26,111 nt of DNA from CAZQLE01 sp964593905. Its GTDB lineage: Bacteria; Chloroflexota; Anaerolineae; Anaerolineales; Anaerolineaceae. Positions 1 through 6,678 of the stretch are shown piece after piece. A program made the translations under genes and the position numbers. Under the pieces are notes generated by a model. That model was not told the origin of the DNA, searched no databases, and saw only the letters and a list, made by a program, of their open reading frames with translations. Numbering within the stretch: the first letter of the stretch is position 1; the number at the start of each line of letters is the position of its first letter. The DNA is taken from contig CAZQLE010000025.1 in the NCBI GenBank assembly GCA_964593905.1, positions 1 through 26,111 on the forward strand, given 5' to 3'.

Positions 1-475
1 GCGGGATAATGACCACCCCCGGAGCCAGGTTGAACCCAGACTTTAACCCGGGAAACCCCAGGAACTTTTCGCCAAACACCATCGCCCCGGCACTGCAGCC
101 CGCCAGAACTCCGCCGCGCGCCAGAACTTGCTGGATGGCATTCCATACCAGACTATTTTCGAGACAGTGATGCAGGTAGGCGGGTTTTCCGCCGGAAAGG
201 TAGACAAAATTGGCCGCCGCGACCCGTTCGGCCAGAACCGGGTCGTTGGCAGACTGCGGGTTAATGACCGGCAGCGCTTCAACTTCTGCTCCCAGGCGGG
301 AAAAGTGCTGAACCCCCAGGTTGGACCAGTATGCGATGCGCTCTTTGCCTTCGGTGCCGGCAGCCGTTGGCAGGCAAACGACCTGCGGGGGCTCGCTCAG
401 CCGTGAAAGCAGTTCCCGGTCCAGCGCGCTGATGGGCTCAAGATATTCACCACTGCCGACCATGACGATGTTCAT
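1..475 (-). CDS. Peptidase S51 / cyanophycinase-like protein, C-terminus cut by window edge
   Basis: Reading leftwards from ATG at 475-473 the frame is open to the window edge (about 158 residues), preceded by an AGGAG ribosome site. It begins MNIVMVGSGEYLEP. It carries the S51 landmarks: a YLSGGKPAYL strand near residues 102-111 and the nucleophile elbow GCSAGAM with Ser at about residue 128. Known members are serine peptidases of the class I glutamine-amidotransferase fold, such as dipeptidase E and cyanophycinase; the substrate here cannot be told. Its GC is visibly higher than the DNA right of the tRNA, so it is probably chromosomal flank of the integrated element. The C-terminal part is missing. 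Confidence 0.85.
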   Translation of the reverse strand, partial: MNIVMVGSGEYLEPISALDRELLSRLSEPPQVVCLPTAAGTEGKERIAYWSNLGVQHFSRLGAEVEALPVINPQSANDPVLAERVAAANFVYLSGGKPAYLHHCLENSLVWNAIQQVLARGGVLAGCSAGAMVFGEKFLGFPGLKSGFNLAPGVVIIP

Positions 476-581
476 CTGCAACTCCTGTGCATGATTGTAA
501 GGCAGCGTGGGAGAAATGCAAGCTGAAATATCGGGTTGTAAAAAATTTGGCGAACTTGTTACCTCAAAAATAAAATTCGAG

Positions 582-587
582 TATAAT
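582..587 (+). promoter_or_regulatory. -10 box of the tRNA-Arg promoter
   Basis: A perfect TATAAT lies 10 nt before the tRNA in AT-rich DNA. A weak TTGTTA at 558-563 is spaced 18 nt or more away, so the -35 is uncertain. Transcription would start within a few bases of the mature 5' end. Confidence 0.6.
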
Positions 588-597
588 ACCATTACTT

Positions 598-673
598 GCC
601 CTCGTAGCTCAATGGACAGAGCGCCTGACTTCGAATCAGTAGGTTGCGCGTTCGAATCGCGCCGGGGGCGCCA
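598..673 (+). tRNA. tRNA-Arg (anticodon TCG) with encoded CCA
   Basis: It folds as a cloverleaf. The acceptor stem is GCCCTCG/CGGGGGC with one T-G pair, the T stem is GCGCG/CGCGC around TTCGAAT, and the anticodon loop is CTTCGAA with TCG at 34-36, reading CGA. The discriminator is G, followed by genomic CCA at 671-673. One C-T mismatch closes the outer end of the anticodon stem. A tyrosine integrase gene lies 64 bp past its 3' end, which makes this tRNA the likely attachment site of the element. Confidence 0.93.
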
Positions 674-675
674 GT

Positions 676-718
676 ATGTGGCGGTTAACAGTAATGTGAC
701 CGCCACATGTGCTGTTAA
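676..718. repeat. Overlapping inverted repeats beside the tRNA 3' end, candidate att-core region
   Basis: ATGTGGCGGT (676-685) pairs perfectly with ACCGCCACAT (699-708) as a 10-bp stem. A competing hairpin pairs TTAACAG (685-691) with CTGTTAA (712-718). No T-run follows, so a classical terminator is unlikely. Its place between the tRNA CCA and the end of the integrase gene fits an integrase/excisionase binding region at the left attachment site; this role is inferred. Confidence 0.5.
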
Positions 719-737
719 GTGGGCAAAGCACTCTTGT

Positions 738-1880
738 TTATCTAAGCCTCTGCTGCAATTCTGCTGCAATTGGTGTAACCAGCTCATCCATTAACGCCGC
801 AGCTTCAGATTGCATACCGGGAAGATAGTGCCCATAAATATCCAATGTGATGCTTGGTTTGGCATGCCCTAACCGACGCGAGACCACAAGCAAAGGGATT
901 CCATTTGAAAGCATGAGAGTAGCTGCCGTGTGACGCAGGTCATGAAATCGGATCTCTGGTATTCCCGCTGCTATAAGGAGACCCTTAAATTCTCGATGAA
1001 GGTTTCGTTGATCCAACGGGGTGCCAATCAAACTTGGAAATACCATATCATTCTCTTGCCAACCTGGGATCAACCGTTCGATATCCTGCCGTTTACGGTG
1101 AGCAGATAACTGCCGCAGAGTCTCATTACCGAACTGAATTAGGCGAATGCTCGATGCGGTTTTGGGCTCACATAATTGAATGCCTTTCCCGCTGATACGC
1201 TGTGCCTGACGGCGAACATATAGGGCGCACCCGGCCCAATCGATATCCTTCCACTTTAATCCCAGTAGTTCGCCCTGGCGCATGCCCGTTGTGATTGCTA
1301 AATGGTAAAGCGCTTCGTTACGTAACCCTTGGGCTGTAATAAGCAACTGGCGGCTCTGGAAATCTGTGAGCACCTGCATTTCAGTTTTTGAATATCGTGG
1401 GGGCGTGACCAATTGAGCTGAATTTCTTCCTGTTAACCCTTGTTGTTGTGCAATGACCAATGCTCTGTGGATGATGGTGTGGATTAACTGGATCGTCCGA
1501 TGACTATGTTCACCTTCGATTAACTGGCCATAAAAATTCTGAATGTGATTGGGTTGTAACTCACTCAGCCGGATTTTCCCCAATGCCGGGGTTAGATGGT
1601 TGCGGACGATACCTTCGTATTGCTGCCATGTTTTGGGACGGACCGTTCCTTTTGTATATTCCAACCACGATTGAAGATATTGACCAAAGGTAATGCGGAC
1701 TCCTGAAAAGCTCAACCCATTGTCGATTTGCTCTTGCATCTTCTTAATCCAAAGGCGGCACTCTTTTTGTGTTGAAAATGACTTTGATAGTCTATGACCC
1801 TGGATTGTGACCTGCGCTAGCCAGCTTCCTGAACTGCGTTGGTAGATTGTTCCCTCTTGGTTTCCACGTCTTCTTGCCAT
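738..1880 (-). CDS. int: Tyrosine site-specific integrase
   Basis: This 380-residue phage/ICE-type tyrosine recombinase cuts and rejoins DNA at att sites. It has an N-terminal AP2-like arm-binding domain (about residues 8-55), a SAM-like core-binding domain (about 63-150) and a C-terminal catalytic domain. The full catalytic set is visible: R201 in TTGMRQGELLGLKW, K240 in the EPKTASSIR hairpin, H313 and R316 in HDLRHT, H339 in RLGHA and Y349 in TLDIYGHY. Length and residues indicate an intact enzyme. It reads towards the tRNA-Arg, the usual arrangement for a tRNA-integrated element, and lies downstream of an excisionase-like gene on the same strand. The ATG at 1880 is the natural start for the family. 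Confidence 0.95.
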   Translation of the reverse strand: MARRRGNQEGTIYQRSSGSWLAQVTIQGHRLSKSFSTQKECRLWIKKMQEQIDNGLSFSGVRITFGQYLQSWLEYTKGTVRPKTWQQYEGIVRNHLTPALGKIRLSELQPNHIQNFYGQLIEGEHSHRTIQLIHTIIHRALVIAQQQGLTGRNSAQLVTPPRYSKTEMQVLTDFQSRQLLITAQGLRNEALYHLAITTGMRQGELLGLKWKDIDWAGCALYVRRQAQRISGKGIQLCEPKTASSIRLIQFGNETLRQLSAHRKRQDIERLIPGWQENDMVFPSLIGTPLDQRNLHREFKGLLIAAGIPEIRFHDLRHTAATLMLSNGIPLLVVSRRLGHAKPSITLDIYGHYLPGMQSEAAALMDELVTPIAAELQQRLR

Positions 1881-1919
1881 ATTCTTCCTGCCTTCCTATC
1901 TTGAAGCAACAGGAATGAT

Positions 1920-1929
1920 AATTTGGCAC
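1920..1929 (+). repeat. AATTTGGCAC motif, copy 1
   Basis: This 10-bp word lies between the excisionase and integrase genes and recurs exactly in inverted form at 3558-3567 and in direct form at 3609-3618, always in noncoding element DNA. It could be an integrase arm site or a regulator site. Confidence 0.4.
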
Positions 1930-2002
1930 TTTTTTCTGTTGGTAAGGTTCCAAGTATTCTGCATTTTATTATATCCAGGTTGTTCGGGTCTAAACTAGCG
2001 GG

Positions 2003-2212
2003 TTACTTTTGAACCATGGGTGAAATTGGAGAGATGTTTTCCAGGATGTATTGATTCAAATCTTCTTTACGAACTCGCCGGGCAGTACCGATGCGTACAG
2101 TGCGAATCTCACCCCGTTGCATCAGCAAGTACGCCATTGCACGGCTAATGTTGAGTATTTTTGCCACTTCAGTAGCTTTTAGCAAAACTGTAGTTAAGGG
2201 AACGTTTTCCAT
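2003..2212 (-). CDS. AlpA/MerR-type helix-turn-helix protein, probable excisionase
   Basis: This 69-residue protein is almost entirely one winged HTH_17/AlpA-type domain: LLKATEVAKILNIS, the recognition helix RAMAYLLMQRGEI, then the wing TVRIGTARRVRKEDLNQYI. AAGGAG precedes the ATG at a good distance. Such proteins are excisionases (Xis) or AlpA-like activators of integrase genes. Lying upstream of int on the same strand, it most likely controls recombination direction or int transcription. The HTH assignment is firm; the Xis role is inferred from context. Confidence 0.85.
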   Translation of the reverse strand: MENVPLTTVLLKATEVAKILNISRAMAYLLMQRGEIRTVRIGTARRVRKEDLNQYILENISPISPMVQK

Positions 2213-2306
2213 ACCAATGCTCCTTTTCCAGATAGTCTATTGTTTCTGTCATTATCGTAAGGAGTTGGAGGTCTTTTTCCCTTATTTAGATTAGCCTTAA
2301 GTTCGC

Positions 2307-3041
2307 CTAAAATGCCAGTTGGCGAATTAAACGCAATGCAGTTGCAATCACCAGACCCGAAGATATTGGTTTGATCGGCCAGTTTTCTTCTTCGGCCACG
2401 CTTATGAAGTATTGATGGCTTTCTTCGTTATATGCCAGTGGATACCAATTAAGGTCTTGTTGGATATCTGGATTGATAAGGTCATTTGGAACCGGGTATT
2501 GCTGTGCAACCAATAATGAAGTGGTTCTTTCATCAAAGGTTTTGCTGCCAATCTGAATCAAAAAGATACGGCTGCCGATGGGGGCAAGGCAAATATCCCC
2601 TGGCTGTGGTTTTTTTCCAATATCAAAAATAATTAAATCCTGAGAGCACATACTGATTTGAGGAATATCCGCTGTTAGGTATAAAGCAAATACCTCGTCA
2701 GGTTTTGAGCCTATGAACACCGTGGAAAAATGTCCAAGCTTTTGTGGAAATTCATAAACTTCCCCATATTGGTTGACCTTTCCAGAAATTGTAATTTCTG
2801 CAACCACTTCAGATGTGCCTGCTCTTTCTATGAGCCGGATAAAAAATCCAGAAACGCTATCACGCCCAAAATAAAGGTAACCTTTACTTTGGAGTGCTTC
2901 AAGGATTTTATGCACCGTGGGTGGTTTGATGTTAAATTGATTGGCAATCTCATCCAACCTGGGTGAGCTCTCATTTTTGGCTACATAAGACCGCAAATAT
3001 GTAAGTATTTCTTTCTGGCGATTTGATAATGAATGAGGCAT
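2307..3041 (-). CDS. LexA-like transcriptional repressor with a divergent C-terminal domain
   Basis: The 244 residues start with a LexA-type winged helix (SNRQKEILTYLRSYV, SSPRLDEIANQFNI, KPPTVHKILEALQSKGYL; residues about 5-65). The C-terminal half has the layout of a LexA/S24 domain (FALYLTADIPQ, then DLIIFDIGKKPQPGDICLA). I cannot place the nucleophile Ser or the general-base Lys: the SM pair is only five residues before DLIIFD, and the usual Lys position reads FLIQI. It may therefore not self-cleave in the SOS response. It is divergently transcribed from the 3183 gene, with palindromes in the shared intergenic region. It is probably the master repressor of the element; how repression is lifted is unknown. 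Confidence 0.8.
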   Translation of the reverse strand: MPHSLSNRQKEILTYLRSYVAKNESSPRLDEIANQFNIKPPTVHKILEALQSKGYLYFGRDSVSGFFIRLIERAGTSEVVAEITISGKVNQYGEVYEFPQKLGHFSTVFIGSKPDEVFALYLTADIPQISMCSQDLIIFDIGKKPQPGDICLAPIGSRIFLIQIGSKTFDERTTSLLVAQQYPVPNDLINPDIQQDLNWYPLAYNEESHQYFISVAEEENWPIKPISSGLVIATALRLIRQLAF

Positions 3042-3080
3042 TTTCCCACCTAATCCAACGTTCGGTTTTTTTTAATTTTA

Positions 3081-3099
3081 CCTATTTCTCAAGAATAGG
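3081..3099. promoter_or_regulatory. Candidate operator upstream of the LexA-like gene
   Basis: CCTATT (3081-3086) and AATAGG (3094-3099) form an interrupted palindrome 40 bp before the repressor start. This fits an autoregulatory binding site; the role is inferred. Confidence 0.4.
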
Positions 3100-3131
3100 A
3101 AAAATTTGATTTTGAAAATTGCAAGTGCCCA

Positions 3132-3167
3132 TTGACGAAAAGATTCTGAATTATTAGGATAATCCTA
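3132..3167 (+). promoter_or_regulatory. Promoter of the 3183 gene with an operator over the -10 box
   Basis: TTGACG (3132-3137), 17 bp, then TAGGAT (3155-3160) form a sigma70-type promoter. The -10 is one arm of a 13-bp perfect palindrome, TAGGAT-A-ATCCTA (3155-3167), so a bound dimer would block RNA polymerase. The divergent LexA-like protein is the natural candidate repressor. Confidence 0.6.
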
Positions 3168-3182
3168 GAACCGGTTTCTTTT

Positions 3183-3542
3183 ATGCAACGCCTGGGCGAT
3201 ACTACAATATTTCGTGACCGTAATCTGCGCCTACATGGTGCTGATATTGCCACGCAACGTGGATGGACCGGTGTTCCCAATTTTATTCTGGAAAGTAAAC
3301 ATATTTCTGTTGGTGCAAAGCTGACCTATGCCATGCTGTTGAAATATGCACGGGAGATGGATGAGTGCTTCCCAGGGCAAGAACGACTGGCAAAGGATAT
3401 GGGATGTGGATTGCGTTCTGTCGTTCGCTACATTTCTGAACTTGAGGACGTCAGCCTTATCTCAATCAAGCGCCGGGGACAGGGCCGCCCAAATCTTTAT
3501 ACGATCCACCTGAAAGCATCATTTTGGAGGAAGAACAAATAA
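3183..3542 (+). CDS. Winged-helix protein, replication-initiator-like
   Basis: This 119-residue protein carries a helix-turn-helix of the HTH_36 kind seen in plasmid and phage replication proteins: GVPNFILESKHISVGAKLTYAML, then FPGQERLAKDMGCGLRSVVRYISELE and the wing LISIKRRGQGRPNLYTI. The first ~25 residues are of unclear origin and no good ribosome site precedes the ATG, so translation could begin further in. It is the first plus-strand gene after the operator, is followed by a noncoding stretch, a strong terminator and an inverted-repeat-rich region, and precedes the primase gene. A role in initiation or regulation of element replication is likely but unproven. Confidence 0.65.
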   Translation: MQRLGDTTIFRDRNLRLHGADIATQRGWTGVPNFILESKHISVGAKLTYAMLLKYAREMDECFPGQERLAKDMGCGLRSVVRYISELEDVSLISIKRRGQGRPNLYTIHLKASFWRKNK

Positions 3543-3557
3543 TTATTTCAGGCAGAT

Positions 3558-3618
3558 GTGCCAAATTGGCATGTCTTGTGGTGCCATTGTTACACCACTA
3601 GAAATGTTAATTTGGCAC
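3558..3618. repeat. Two copies of the AATTTGGCAC motif, one inside a palindrome
   Basis: GTGCCAAATT at 3558-3567 is part of the palindrome TGCCAA-A-TTGGCA, and the direct copy AATTTGGCAC lies at 3609-3618. They sit 16-76 bp after the winged-helix gene. The motif also occurs at 1920-1929 upstream of int. Iterons or regulator-binding sites are possible. Confidence 0.4.
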
Positions 3619-3770
3619 GCTAATATTATGCAGTGAATAATAAACAGACAACTAAGAAACAGATAAAATATTTTTTTAATTTCAAACAAAAAATCTTTAA
3701 AATTACGTCGTAGAATTCATTATTCAATATCCCATGTTTGTTGTATCCCCACGCAAAACCCCAGGCAGCA

Positions 3771-3796
3771 CCCCGGTTGACTCAACCGGGGTTTTT
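3771..3796 (+). terminator. Rho-independent terminator
   Basis: CCCCGGTT (3771-3778), a 5-nt loop and AACCGGGG (3784-3791) are followed by TTTTT. This strong plus-strand terminator closes the transcript of the 3183 gene and isolates the structured region that follows. Confidence 0.85.
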
Positions 3797-3853
3797 CTCC
3801 GCCCGGCGGGCATTGAGCCCTGGGACGGAGCCGGGAGATCTGGCTTTTCTTGG

Positions 3854-4260
3854 GGAGGCCATGTCCTCCATAGACCGTTTTTGAGCTAAGAATCGCTTAA
3901 AACGGACTATTTTGTCCAGACCCCCCGCTCGTCAAGCCAGCGCGTCGGTGGTCGATCCGCTAGGTCGTTGCCTGCGGACTGACCCCGACTGCCAACGCTG
4001 CGCCCTGGTTCCGTCCCTTCGGTCGGTGCCCAGGGTACCTTCGTTGCTGGCAAAGCCAGCATCTCAGCGCTACGCTCGGCCAGAGTGCCGCCATGCCACT
4101 CCCGCGGGTTCAGGAATGACCCGAGGTGGCGGCACACTGACCTCACTACCGCGTTGGCAGTCGGCGTCTTCGCCGCCGACGCGTGCGGACGCCGGCGTCT
4201 CCCGGCCTACTCCGGCGTCCTTACAGAAAGCTAAGGTAGCGCTTGCAGCGCAAAATTTTT
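3854..4260 (+). other. GC-rich noncoding segment with nested long-range stems: candidate structured RNA or replication/transfer origin
   Basis: This fills most of the roughly 830 bp without a gene between 3543 and 4371. No credible protein is present: the open frames are Arg/Pro/Ser-rich and low in hydrophobic order. Visible perfect pairings are 3941-3948 with 4176-4183 (8 bp), 3985-3998 with 4151-4164 (14 bp, CCGACTGCCAACGC), 4003-4008 with 4030-4035, 4046-4051 with 4055-4060, 4085-4093 with 4127-4135 (9 bp), 4105-4109 with 4119-4123 and 4187-4195 with 4212-4220 (9 bp). They nest as a multi-branched structure and end at a small hairpin with a T-run. The GC is much higher than the AT-rich flanks. 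A large ncRNA or a cruciform-forming origin next to the primase gene are the two readings I favour. Confidence 0.5.
4239..4260 (+). terminator. Weak terminator-like hairpin after the structured region
   Basis: GCGCT-TGC-AGCGC (4239-4251) is followed by AAAATTTTT. The intervening A-run makes it non-canonical. If the structured region is an RNA on the plus strand, this would be its 3' end. Confidence 0.35.
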
Positions 4261-4371
4261 ATTTATACCTCCCCGTCCTGAATGTTTGCTCATTAAAGGC
4301 TAACTTACCGCATGACTTCTGTTTGCTCCCCGTGCTATTTTGTTTCCAAACGAAATTGAAGGGTGGTGCTT

Positions 4372-5334
4372 ATGCTTTCAAAAGAAGTCAAAATTTCTTA
4401 CCCGGAATTAACTCATCTGGCAAATGGCGTTTTGAACACATTTTTTCAGCGCCGCGATCTTTATGCGCGCCAACTGGATGACGGCCGCTATGTATGCATC
4501 CAACGGCCCCTCACAATTAACCATATCCTGGCCCATTTGCATGGCGATCTGACGCTTGGGACGTATATTTTGGACCAGCGCAGTCAGGCACGTTTTGTAA
4601 TCTTCGATGCTGATGACGATACCCAATTCCTATCGCTGACCGCCATGTATAACAACCTGGCAAGCGAAGATATTCCTGCATATCTTGAAGCCAGCCGCCG
4701 GGGTGGGCATCTCTGGCTTTTCTTGCCTTATGCCCTGCCTGGAAAAATTGCACGAAAGTTTAGCGCTGGTCTTGCGAAAAAATTTGACCTGTGTGGTATG
4801 GAAATATTTCCCAAACAGGATTGCCTTAAGGATGGCCCCGGTTCCCTGATTCGTCTGCCATTTGGTATTCACAGGCGTACAGGACAACGCTATGGCTTTT
4901 TATCACCAATGCTGGGATCATTGCCGCTTAGTTTGTCGGACCAGGTGCAATGGTTGTGCTCGCCTAAGGTTATTCCTGAGCCTGTGATTGATTTCTATTG
5001 CTCAATCGAAACCAATCCAATATTGCATAAGACGGCGCCGAAAACCATTGCAGGTGAGGGACCAACCCTCTCTGCACGAATTAAGAACAGCATTTCTGTG
5101 TATGACTTTGTCGGGCAATATGTGCAACTAACCGCAAACGGCCGGGGATTGTGCCCTTTTCATGAGGATCGGGTACACAGTTTTGCAGTAAATGCAACCG
5201 AAAACTACTGGCACTGTTTTGCCGGTTGCGGAGGTGGCAGCATCATTGATTTTTGGATGAAGATGCAGAAATGTGACTTCACCACGGCTGTAAGGGAACT
5301 GGCACATCTGCTATTGAGTAGTTCTAATTCTTAA
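4372..5334 (+). CDS. Primase: AEP (TOTE-like) domain fused to a DnaG-type CHC2 zinc finger
   Basis: I chose ATG 4372 (320 residues) over the in-frame GTG at 4363 because GAAGGGTGG sits about 9 nt before it. The N-terminal half looks like an archaeo-eukaryotic primase catalytic core: metal-binding VIFDADDD near residues 76-83, then SRRGGHLWLFLP near 108-119, which matches the S-x-x-G-x-H motif of the TOTE/PrimPol-like branch. The C-terminal part has a zinc finger of the bacterial DnaG CHC2 type: CPFH (C261, H264) and CFAGC (C282, C286), followed by GGGSIIDFW. It should make primers for element replication. An AEP core joined to a bacterial-primase zinc finger is typical of mobile elements. No helicase domain is fused. 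It ends convergently with the next gene, overlapping by 4 bp. Confidence 0.8.
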   Translation: MLSKEVKISYPELTHLANGVLNTFFQRRDLYARQLDDGRYVCIQRPLTINHILAHLHGDLTLGTYILDQRSQARFVIFDADDDTQFLSLTAMYNNLASEDIPAYLEASRRGGHLWLFLPYALPGKIARKFSAGLAKKFDLCGMEIFPKQDCLKDGPGSLIRLPFGIHRRTGQRYGFLSPMLGSLPLSLSDQVQWLCSPKVIPEPVIDFYCSIETNPILHKTAPKTIAGEGPTLSARIKNSISVYDFVGQYVQLTANGRGLCPFHEDRVHSFAVNATENYWHCFAGCGGGSIIDFWMKMQKCDFTTAVRELAHLLLSSSNS

Positions 5335-6059
5335 ACCTCATCACCCTTACGGCCACCCTTGAAGGTTTGTTTGAGCCGTAGTTTTGAAACATCAATTCCA
5401 GATTGATCTAAAGCCCGTAGAATGGTTTTGTGAACTGAAAAACTCATCGCGGTGATATCTTCGGCGTCAAACATATTGGCTTCAACGTAAATGAAAGCCA
5501 TCAGGTTGCCTTTTAAGAATTTTCCGGCGGTTGTAAGACCCATTGCGCTTAGAAGTAATAAGACAAATGTGGCAAAAATCCACCCGAAAAAAGAAAAGGT
5601 GGTTTCAGATGGCCCCCAATAAGAATTGCTTTGTCGGATTCCTCCGATAAATAGGCCCAACAGGACAGATCCAAGAACGAACCATTGTAAAAATTCCCAA
5701 TTGAATACAGGTTTGAGCCAGGTGCGCCAGGAGACGAAGAGATCCTTGCCGTGTTGAGAAATATAAATCATGGTACTGGCACCTGGATTTGTCTCAGCCA
5801 CGACGTAGTCCCGGCTTTCGTGGTTGACCAAACCGACATAACCGGCTATATACCCCAATTTTATTTCAGGCATTTCCCGTTCCTGGAGTTGATTGAGCAC
5901 ATCCTGGCGAACTTGAGCGGCTTTGTCACCCATACCCTCGATCAGGTCGGCCCAGCCATCCAAAAATATTCCAAGGTTATTCACATTAACGCTGTATGAG
6001 GGAGTAGCTGGTTTTTGGGGGGTGTTAACGGGTTGGTTTGGTGCCTGTGATTGGCTCAT
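5331..6059 (-). CDS. Two-TM membrane protein of unknown function
   Basis: I do not recognise this 242-residue protein. It has a hydrophilic Gln/Pro-rich N-terminus (residues 1-22), a soluble segment (23-118), two hydrophobic helices (about 121-141 and 155-176) and a soluble C-terminal segment of about 65 residues ending KQTFKGGRKGDEV. There is no signal peptide. AAGGAGG lies about 10 nt before the ATG. It follows, on the same strand, another small membrane protein gene; both are next to a VirD4/HerA-like ATPase gene transcribed the other way. A membrane partner in DNA transfer is possible but inferred from position only. Confidence 0.7.
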   Translation of the reverse strand: MSQSQAPNQPVNTPQKPATPSYSVNVNNLGIFLDGWADLIEGMGDKAAQVRQDVLNQLQEREMPEIKLGYIAGYVGLVNHESRDYVVAETNPGASTMIYISQHGKDLFVSWRTWLKPVFNWEFLQWFVLGSVLLGLFIGGIRQSNSYWGPSETTFSFFGWIFATFVLLLLSAMGLTTAGKFLKGNLMAFIYVEANMFDAEDITAMSFSVHKTILRALDQSGIDVSKLRLKQTFKGGRKGDEV

Positions 6060-6162
6060 ATCAAAAAATCCTCCTTTTGAATTTTGTCAGGAGGCACATT
6101 TTACCCACCCCCTGGGATAAATGAACTTTGTTTTTAAACTTGGATGATTTAGAATAAGCTAA

Positions 6163-6200
6163 GGTTTGGAGCGGGATTCCCTTAAAACCTGCTCCAATTT
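6163..6200. repeat. Left copy of a ~30-bp imperfect inverted repeat
   Basis: AGCGGGATTCCCTTAAAACC followed by TGCTCCAA matches the reverse complement of 6557-6590 with a few changes and short gaps. It lies between the two minus-strand membrane protein genes. TTGGAGC/GCTCCAA also makes a local hairpin followed on the plus strand by a T-rich run. Confidence 0.45.
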
Positions 6201-6204
6201 TGTT

Positions 6205-6513
6205 TTAACTTCGCAAACGGCGGTTTTGGGACTCCAATAACCGAATTTGCGAAATCAAGCGGCTATTTTCACTATCCCTTTTTTTTAGCTGCCGCCGATA
6301 AAATTCATGAATTTCATTTTCATGGATTTTATATTCACCATTTTCCTTCAGCAAATATTGAATATAACCACCTTGCTGGTGGGAATTGGTTTGGGCGGCA
6401 TATCTTGGTTTGTATTTCCAATTTATGCTTATGAAATCCCAAACAATAAAGGAAATAAATCTACCAAGGAGTTCGAAAGGGCCCACAAGAAAAAAATAAA
6501 GCAATTTTCTCAT
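6205..6513 (-). CDS. Small membrane protein with a C-terminal coiled coil
   Basis: I do not recognise the family. ATG at 6513 is preferred over an upstream GTG at 6543 because AAGGGGGTG lies about 6 nt before it, giving 102 residues. A hydrophobic helix follows the start (MRKLLYFFLVGPFELLGRF and on to about residue 28). A charged, heptad-like tail (RRQLKKRDSENSRLISQIR and LLESQNRRLR) suggests a coiled coil. It is divergent from the ATPase gene and is bracketed by the two arms of an imperfect inverted repeat. It might anchor or regulate a partner at the membrane; this is inference. Confidence 0.6.
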   Translation of the reverse strand: MRKLLYFFLVGPFELLGRFISFIVWDFISINWKYKPRYAAQTNSHQQGGYIQYLLKENGEYKIHENEIHEFYRRQLKKRDSENSRLISQIRLLESQNRRLRS

Positions 6514-6556
6514 GTTGATCACCCCCTTCCCGCTTGAAAGCACTAGATTATTAATG

Positions 6557-6590
6557 TTCGAGCAGAGTTATTAAGGGAACCCGCTTAAAA
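6557..6590. repeat. Right copy of the ~30-bp imperfect inverted repeat
   Basis: Its reverse complement reads AAGCGGGTTCCCTTAATAAC then TCTGCTCGAA, matching 6163-6200. It lies in the divergent promoter region between the small membrane gene and the ATPase gene, so it may be an operator, or one end of a small mobile cassette. Confidence 0.45.
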
Positions 6591-6678
6591 TTATTATAGA
6601 GTTTTTTGATTGATTTACCAAGCAAAATTACCTTAAAGAATGGTGTAAAATGTTAATAAAAACAGGTGGGGTGGCGTT

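Noticed and set aside
507..794. Open frame across the tRNA
   Set aside because: It reads through tRNA-Arg and the integrase end; shadow only.
3912..4481. Open frame of 189 codons over the GC-rich segment
   Set aside because: Arg/Pro/Ser-rich with no domain pattern, runs over nested inverted repeats and into the primase gene; its start has no ribosome site.
6163..6200. Plus-strand terminator at TTGGAGC...GCTCCAA
   Set aside because: The loop is long and no plus-strand gene ends just upstream; listed as an inverted-repeat arm instead.
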